Made by a program: the position numbers and the translations under genes
Origin: CAYVBE01 sp964572825
GTDB lineage: Bacteria; Planctomycetota; Brocadiia; SM23-32
DNA: 19,433 nt
Reading direction: 5' to 3'
Assembly (NCBI GenBank): GCA_964572825.1
Contig: CAZNGS010000080.1
Location: 1-19,433, forward strand
Shown here: piece by piece, positions 15,817 to 19,433 of the stretch
How positions within the stretch are numbered: the first letter of the stretch is position 1
Layout of the letters: each line of letters begins with the position of its first letter
The notes under the pieces: model-generated
Databases searched by the model: none
The model's input: only the letters and a program-made list of their open reading frames with translations
What the model was told of the DNA's origin: nothing

Positions 15817-16395
15817 CTAAGGGCCGACCCCCACCGGATTGGGCGCGCTGAACAGTGAGACCCAGGACCCGCCGTGGCCGGCGCCCCAGTTGATCAGGTG
15901 ATGCGCAAAGTGCACGGAGTTCATCCGCCGCCAGTGCCCCGTCTCCTCGTCGCGGGTCTCCATTCGGTGGCTCATGGCCAGGTGTCCCCACAGCAGGGAG
16001 GTCCCGCTGTTTCCGGCCACACGTCGGCCTTGCGCATCGTAGGATGCGGATCGCTCGGTGACGTAGAACAACGACAACGGGCCGAATCCCTCGCTTGCCG
16101 ACACCATGTACCGGCGCCTGCCGCCCGGCATGATCATTGCCCGCACCTCGCCCTTCCTCCAGTAAGCCAGCAGACCGAGCGGCCACCAGTTCGTGCGCTC
16201 CAGCACCGCGGCATGGCCGGCCTGCCCCGCCTCACGGACCCGCTGCAACTCGGATCGATAGCGGTCCAGCGTGGAGGCGTCCAGGTCGGCATCCGGGTCC
16301 ACCGACCGGTAAGGCGAGACCCCCGGCACGCTTCTGCAACCCGCCAGCAAGAACAAGACCACGGCTGCCACACACACCCACCTGGGCCGTTTCAT
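15817..16395 (-). CDS. Putative lipoprotein, unknown function
   Basis: From the ATG at 16395 the protein has 192 residues and a clear lipoprotein signal: MKRPR, a hydrophobic stretch, then LLAGC with the modified Cys at position 20. The mature part has no family I recognise. It includes a coiled-coil-like helix (YRSELQRVREAGQAGHAAVLER) and a Trp-rich region (NWWPLGLLAYWRKGE). Next come strands such as RRRYMVSASEGFGPLSLFYVTE, and a His-rich segment (NSVHFAHHLINWGAGHGG). The open frame reaches to 16476, but the signal peptide fixes the shorter start. It is convergent with the hydrolase gene (56-nt gap without an obvious terminator). Confidence 0.75.
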   Translation of the reverse strand: MKRPRWVCVAAVVLFLLAGCRSVPGVSPYRSVDPDADLDASTLDRYRSELQRVREAGQAGHAAVLERTNWWPLGLLAYWRKGEVRAMIMPGGRRRYMVSASEGFGPLSLFYVTERSASYDAQGRRVAGNSGTSLLWGHLAMSHRMETRDEETGHWRRMNSVHFAHHLINWGAGHGGSWVSLFSAPNPVGVGP

Positions 16396-16482
16396 CACGC
16401 TGTACCCTTCCACGGTATTGAGGAGGCCTTTCGGCGCGGTTTTCGGGCGAGGTCGCCCGCCTCTGCCATTACTCATATAGGG

Positions 16483-16511
16483 TTTCTATACTATACCGGG
16501 CTGAAAGTCAA
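16483..16511 (-). promoter_or_regulatory. Possible promoter of the lipoprotein gene
   Basis: Minus-strand TTGACT (16511-16506) with TAGAAA (16488-16483) 17 nt away. The surrounding TATAGTATAGAAA offers overlapping alternatives with shorter spacing. The leader would be about 80 nt. Confidence 0.35.
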
Positions 16512-16727
16512 GTGGCCTCCCGCGGAAACTGCTCTTCCGGCCCAGCCCTGCCCGACTCTCCGAGGGACATCTTTCGTCGCATTCTGCGCAGGCACGTGCT
16601 CCGTGGCGTCCGGCTTTCCGGCCGTTTTCCCCGACAGGGGATATGCGTGTTCCCTACCGGGCCCTGGCCCGTCTGCGGGCCTGAGTGGCCTGAACCAGGT
16701 GTGCTCCGGTTCTTGGGTCCGATGATG

Positions 16728-16748
16728 GCTGAGGCGAGACGCCTCAGC
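16728..16748. repeat. Perfect 9-bp palindrome (REP-like hairpin)
   Basis: GCTGAGGCG (16728-16736), AGA loop, CGCCTCAGC (16740-16748). It is followed by a CCCTCTCTCTCT run, not by T's. It is in non-coding DNA and similar in size to the palindrome at 13471. Confidence 0.55.
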
Positions 16749-17044
16749 TACCCTCTCTCTCTGGGGGGGAGGCGCGGCGGCTGTCCCATGGGAGGCTCGG
16801 CGAAGCAGGGTCCCCGCCGGACCTCATCCTCCCGCGCCGACGCTATATATCAAGAGGGCTTTACTCTTCCATTGTCGAAAGTCAAGGCTGGTGCTCTACT
16901 GGTTCGACCGCAACGACACCCCGGAGAAACGGTCCATCCTGCAGGTCCACCCGGGGGGTCAGCATCAACCCAGGACGTCCCTGTTACGCTCCCGCTTCGC
17001 CCTTGACGGACCCTCGTTCCTGCCGCATAATCCCACAAAGCTCG

Positions 17045-18121
17045 CTAAGCGGCCTGAGGTAAGTTTTTTCCGGTTTTGAACTCAAGGTGCAGGACCGTTT
17101 CTGTGGGAGAACTGAGCTGCTCGCACGCTTGCTCGGTCGCCTCAAGCAGCACTTGCAGCTCTCCGAAAAAGTAGTTGTTGGTCACGTTCTCTTTCACATA
17201 CAGCCACACGCGTTCTATCAGGTTCAACTCGGGGCTGTAGGACGGCAGCCAAAAGGGCGTCAGCCGGTCGGACTGGTCGGCCAGAAATTCCTTTACCTTG
17301 TTTGAACGATGATATGGGGCGTTGTCCAGCACCAGCACCCATTGCTGCCCCCCCGGACCCTCCTGCAGAATACGCTCCAGAAGCTCCAGGAACTGCCCGC
17401 TGTTTTTGCTCTCTGCTGTATGCCAGATAAGACGGTCCGCACGGTAGTCCCACGCTCCGAACACGAACACCTTCTCGTCGCGACCGGCCGCCGGCACGCG
17501 GGCCGGTTCGCCCCGCTTGGCCCATGTCTTGGTCAGGGGAGGGTTCAGGTGCACCTCGCACTCGTCGACGAACAGCAATCCGTAGTCCGGCTCCTCCGCC
17601 AGAGCCCCTTTTTTTAAGTCCTCAAGCTCCGCCTTCTTCTTCTGGTAGGTCTCCTCGTCGCGCCGATGGGATAGGTCGTGGCGGGGACGCTTGTAGACAA
17701 AGCCCATATCTATCAGCACCTCCCGCAGGTAGGACTGGTTCAGACTTACTCCCGTCTCCTTCTCCATGTGGAGGGTCAGTCTTTCCAACGTCCAACGGCT
17801 GAAGCCGTAGCCCATCTCTCTGGGAGGCGTCTGGACGGTCTCGGCCAGGCGTTCCCGGTAGCTGGGATCGGCCTTCGGCGGTCGGCTCGAACGGGGATCG
17901 GTCCTCAGGCCCTCCAGCCCTCGCTCCTCATACCAATCGAACCAGTTCCTGACCGAGCGCCTGCACACATCCAGGGCATCGGCGATCTGCGGCACCGTCC
18001 AGCCCTTCTGGGAGAGCCGCACGGCACGTGCCCTGCGCACCTCGGCCGGATCATCCCATCCTTCCAGGGCCTCCATCAGCTCAACAGTTTCCTGCTCGGA
18101 CAGCTCGCGCACGAACCTCAT
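17045..18121 (-). CDS. IS630-family DDE transposase
   Basis: This 358-residue transposase has an N-terminal helix-turn-helix region (about 40-85), with SQKGWTVPQIADALDVCRRS and VRNWFDWYEERGLEGL, followed by a DDE catalytic domain. The triad is visible as Asp in LLFVDECEVHL, Asp in WVLVLDNAPYHR, and Glu in YSPELNLIERVW, spaced as in IS630/Tc1-like enzymes. ATG 18121 (MRFVRELSEQE) is preceded by GGGAGG about 10 nt upstream; an in-frame TTG at 18148 would add nine residues. There is no frameshift or internal stop, so the enzyme may be active. The stop codon TAG is completed by the flanking TA of the target site, so the reading frame ends exactly at the end of the element. Confidence 0.93.
   Translation of the reverse strand: MRFVRELSEQETVELMEALEGWDDPAEVRRARAVRLSQKGWTVPQIADALDVCRRSVRNWFDWYEERGLEGLRTDPRSSRPPKADPSYRERLAETVQTPPREMGYGFSRWTLERLTLHMEKETGVSLNQSYLREVLIDMGFVYKRPRHDLSHRRDEETYQKKKAELEDLKKGALAEEPDYGLLFVDECEVHLNPPLTKTWAKRGEPARVPAAGRDEKVFVFGAWDYRADRLIWHTAESKNSGQFLELLERILQEGPGGQQWVLVLDNAPYHRSNKVKEFLADQSDRLTPFWLPSYSPELNLIERVWLYVKENVTNNYFFGELQVLLEATEQACEQLSSPTETVLHLEFKTGKNLPQAA
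17046..17047. repeat. TA target-site duplication, left side of the IS630 element
   Basis: TA directly abuts the left terminal repeat; the matching TA is at 18224-18225. The same TA supplies two bases of the transposase TAG stop codon. Confidence 0.6.
17048..17076 (+). repeat. Left terminal inverted repeat of the IS630 element
   Basis: Starts AGCGGCCTGAGGTAAGTTTT. It pairs with the right end at 18195-18223 (20 of 29 positions). The last codons of the transposase lie within it. Confidence 0.65.
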
Positions 18122-18194
18122 CTCCAAGGGCCCTCCCGGCGGAATCAACCCATCTCTCGCCTGCTATGAAAGCACAAACCGGAAGGGCAAAATC

Positions 18195-18223
18195 AAACGA
18201 GAAATCACTTTCCCCAAATCGCT
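18195..18223 (-). repeat. Right terminal inverted repeat of the IS630 element
   Basis: Its complement starts AGCGATTTGGGGAAAGTGAT and matches the left end at 20 of 29 positions. It is followed by TA at 18224-18225. Confidence 0.65.
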
Positions 18224-18229
18224 TAACAG

Positions 18230-18257
18230 CCGCCCTCGCCGCGGCGGGCGTGGGCGG
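18230..18257. repeat. GC-rich palindrome beside the IS630 right end
   Basis: CCGCCC-T-CGCC (18230-18240), six-base loop, GGCG-T-GGGCGG (18247-18257): ten paired bases with one T-T mismatch. It begins 5 nt from the TA duplication. Confidence 0.5.
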
Positions 18258-18459
18258 TTCGAGTTGGCCGTGGTCGGGCGCGGCCTCGACCTGTAAGCCC
18301 CGGGGATGCCGGCCACGCCCCGCTCCGGAGCCGCTGACGAGGAGCGATTCAGCCCGGCAGCCCGCACCGACGGCCCTCGGACGAAAGCAGGGGCCAAAGC
18401 CTCCGTCACGCCCCCAACCGGCCGAAAAATAACCGAGAAAACGTCGATTCAGGGATTCT

Positions 18460-18588
18460 CTCGGTCAATCCGGGCAACCCGGACACGCGGCCGCCGGAAG
18501 TGGGAAGTTCGAAGGACGAAGTAACGACAACGACAAACGGCATTTGGCCGCAGATTGACGCGGATTTACGCTCATTAACGGCACAACG
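18460..18588 (+). repeat. Interspersed repeat, unit 1
   Basis: The unit runs from CTCGGTCAA at 18460 to the end of the decamer tail at 18588. The 99-nt core at 18490-18588 matches 19180-19285 at all but seven aligned positions, apart from a 7-nt indel. The tail is four decamers at 18549-18588: CGCAGATTGA, CGCGGATTTA, CGCTCATTAA, CGGCACAACG. Confidence 0.75.
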
Positions 18589-18627
18589 ACCCGTCCACGT
18601 GGTTGCAAGAAAGCGATCAACGACTTT

Positions 18628-18702
18628 CGGCAACTGGGAACTGACGTATGCCAACGACGAACGGCTTGTGGCCGTTAATCCCCGCTGATTTTCACCGATC
18701 AA
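18628..18702 (+). repeat. Interspersed repeat, unit 2 (diverged)
   Basis: The head CGGCAACTGGGAACTGACG (18628-18646) corresponds to CGGAAGTGGGAAGT of unit 1. Then come an ACGAACGGCTTGTGGCCG block and two decamers (CGCTGATTTT, CACCGATCAA at 18683-18702). Much more diverged than units 1 and 3. Confidence 0.5.
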
Positions 18703-18867
18703 CTGCCTGCCGGCACTCCGATTGTTCGTTCCCGTTCAACGGCAGGTGCCTGCCGGTTCACCCGCCGGTCGGCGCCTTTTCGCAGACCTTTCACGGAAAC
18801 CGAGTTGGCACCCTATTGCACGCCCTTTACGCGGTGCCCATGCTACCTGTGTAGATTCGTGGTCTAT

Positions 18868-18897
18868 GTAATCAGTGCCCATCAGTGAGAATCTGTG
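18868..18897 (-). repeat. Inverted copy of the decamer tail
   Basis: Read on the minus strand from 18897: CACAGATTCT, CACTGATGGG, CACTGATTAC, preceded by CGGC as in the direct units (GGCCGCAGAT). It has the same 10-nt period in the opposite orientation. Confidence 0.5.
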
Positions 18898-19026
18898 GCC
18901 GCCTTTGTCGGTGACGCCGTTGCCGCGGGAAGGTCGGCCAATGGGGTTACGGCGGCGGAGGATGGTCGCGGTGCGTGTGCCGGAACAGGTGGGATGCGCG
19001 CTATTGCCACCGCCATAACGACCCTG

Positions 19027-19054
19027 ATCATAGCGCTTGTGGCCCCGATGTCAA
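19027..19054 (-). promoter_or_regulatory. Orphan sigma70-type promoter inside the repeat region
   Basis: Minus strand: perfect TTGACA (19054-19049), 16-nt spacer, TATGAT (19032-19027). Transcription would start near 19020 and run through the inverted decamer copy. No gene with a ribosome-binding site follows, so a non-coding RNA or a fossil promoter is possible. Confidence 0.45.
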
Positions 19055-19069
19055 GGCTGTTTTTCGCGC

Positions 19070-19087
19070 GGAAACGGGGCGAAAAGC
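19070..19087. other. Nothing distinct seen at this position
   Basis: This stretch lies between the orphan promoter and unit 3 of the repeat. I see no hairpin or site here; the GC palindrome of unit 3 is at 19170-19187 and is listed separately. Confidence 0.1.
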
Positions 19088-19115
19088 CACCAAAAGCCGC
19101 GGATTTGGAGATTTT

Positions 19116-19285
19116 CTCGGTCAACGCGGTCAAGACGGACACGCGGATTTCCAGGAACGACTATAATGGCCGGCGGCGGGCCGCCGGAAGTGGGAAGTGC
19201 GAAGGACGAAGGGCGAAGTAACGACAACGACAAACAGCATTTGGCCGCAGATTTACGCGGATTTACGCGGATCAACGGCAGAACG
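19116..19285 (+). repeat. Interspersed repeat, unit 3, with a 33-nt insertion
   Basis: It matches unit 1 from CTCGGTCAA (19116) to GCGG (19146) and again from GCCGCCGG (19180) to the decamers ending at 19285. Between these lies an extra segment, 19147-19179, that contains TATAAT. A 7-nt GGCGAAG insertion at about 19212-19218 also distinguishes it. Decamers: CGCAGATTTA, CGCGGATTTA, CGCGGATCAA, CGGCAGAACG at 19246-19285. Confidence 0.75.
19170..19187. repeat. Perfect 8-bp GC palindrome in repeat unit 3
   Basis: CCGGCGGC (19170-19177), GG, GCCGCCGG (19180-19187). It is formed by the inserted segment plus the start of the shared core, so unit 1 has only the right arm. Confidence 0.5.
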
Positions 19286-19327
19286 ACTGAACGGAAATGT
19301 TCCCACGAACGACGAACGCCAACGAAG

Positions 19328-19357
19328 GCCCGATGAACGCAGATCAACGCAGATGGA
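19328..19357 (+). repeat. Partial repeat unit 4 (decamer tail)
   Basis: Three 10-nt steps, GCCCGATGAA, CGCAGATCAA and CGCAGATGGA, preceded by ACGAACGACGAACGCC, as in the middle of units 1-3. Confidence 0.5.
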
Positions 19358-19433
19358 AGGCGCGACTACGGAGGGGAAAGGTTCTGCGCAAAACGCCGAC
19401 CGGTAACTGGTAACTGGCAGTGCGCCGTGAAAA

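Larger units (their letters stand above)
16396..17045. other. Gene-free spacer between the lipoprotein gene and the IS630 element
   Basis: I see no credible coding sequence in these 650 bases. It contains an AT-rich patch at 16470-16500 that may promote the lipoprotein gene, a perfect 9-bp palindrome at 16728-16748 followed by a CT run, and a second AT-rich patch at 16844-16885. Open frames here (for example 16512-17006) are low-complexity and lack ribosome-binding sites. Confidence 0.5.
17048..18223 (-). mobile_element. IS630-family insertion sequence, apparently complete
   Basis: The element is 1,176 bp, a normal IS630 size. Its ends are imperfect inverted repeats: the left end (17048 onward) and the complement of the right end (from 18223 inward) both start AGCG and agree at 20 of the first 29 positions, including the AAGT and TTTC blocks. 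Both ends are flanked by TA, the target duplicated by this family. One gene, encoding an intact DDE transposase, fills the element. The ends are my assignment from the alignment of the two flanks; a few bases of uncertainty remain. Confidence 0.75.
18226..19433. other. Gene-free repeat region
   Basis: About 1.2 kb without a credible gene. It contains a GC palindrome beside the IS, at least three diverged direct repeat units (from about 18460, 18628 and 19116), and a partial fourth at about 19300-19357. The start of another lies at 19401-19420, and there is an inverted copy at 18868-18897. The units share a GNAASTGGNAAST head and a tail of 10-bp-phased decamers. The pattern continues to the end of the window. 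Confidence 0.65.

Noticed and set aside
16512..17006. A 164-codon frame in the spacer before the IS element
   Set aside because: Gly, Pro, Arg and Ser rich, no domain, no start signals, and it runs across palindromes and AT-rich patches.
18882..19142. An 86-codon minus-strand frame overlapping the orphan promoter
   Set aside because: Its start lies upstream of the promoter, it has no ribosome-binding site, and the sequence is Ala/Pro-rich without features. A shorter frame from about 19012 cannot be excluded but has no support.
18460..19357. CRISPR array, considered because of regularly spaced short repeats
   Set aside because: The repeats are 10-mers in direct contact without unique spacers, and the larger units are irregularly spaced and diverged. 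No cas gene is present.
18500..19406. Two similar short frames (18500-18688 and 19197-19406) sharing an EVTTTTN-IWPQI-ADLR stretch, at first sight a duplicated small protein
   Set aside because: The similarity follows the DNA repeat. A 7-nt indel between the copies breaks the frame and there are no ribosome-binding sites, so these are translations of non-coding repeats.

Overview
The window is about 19.4 kb of GC-rich bacterial DNA. Genes are tightly packed on both strands, GTG starts are common, and purine-rich Shine-Dalgarno sites (GGAGG type) precede most of them. One protein has a lipoprotein signal. Another is a pseudopilin of the large, H-X9-DG-like type (conserved FLFVD-HVEWL block) that is abundant in Planctomycetota, Lentisphaerota and neighbouring candidate phyla. 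Together with a fused alpha/beta 2-oxoacid dehydrogenase E1, this suggests a Gram-negative-type organism of the PVC group or a nearby uncultured lineage. That placement is inference; no rRNA or other phylogenetic anchor is present apart from valS.

Region 1 (1-2860) holds a translationally coupled pair, a family-4 uracil-DNA glycosylase and a DUF72 protein. A small four-helix membrane protein follows on the minus strand, then a SAM hydrolase (DUF62) with a textbook TTGCAC-17-TAGAAT promoter. Region 2 (2857-7646, minus strand) carries a fused E1 dehydrogenase followed by a membrane-anchored NTF2-like protein, a type II/IV pseudopilin, and ThiD. Region 3 (7836-13322, plus strand) looks like one operon, aspartokinase - citramalate synthase - valyl-tRNA synthetase: entry to the aspartate family, the pyruvate route to isoleucine, and a branched-chain aminoacyl-tRNA synthetase.

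Region 4 (13323-16500) is more accessory. It has a palindrome-bearing spacer, an MNT-type nucleotidyltransferase whose HEPN (HepT-like) partner is cut to 23 codons, a KDPG/KHG aldolase, an alpha/beta hydrolase and a small lipoprotein. Region 5 (16500-19433) has no convincing host gene. It contains an apparently intact 1,176-bp IS630-family element with recognisable imperfect terminal inverted repeats and TA duplications. This is followed by over 1.1 kb of non-coding DNA built from diverged interspersed repeats that contain 10-bp-phased decamers (CGCAGATTAA-like) in both orientations.

The best candidate for something undescribed is the decamer-repeat region with an orphan TTGACA-16-TATGAT promoter inside it. 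The next is the decayed MNT/HEPN pair with a hairpin exactly at the truncation point. The remaining genes are ordinary metabolism.
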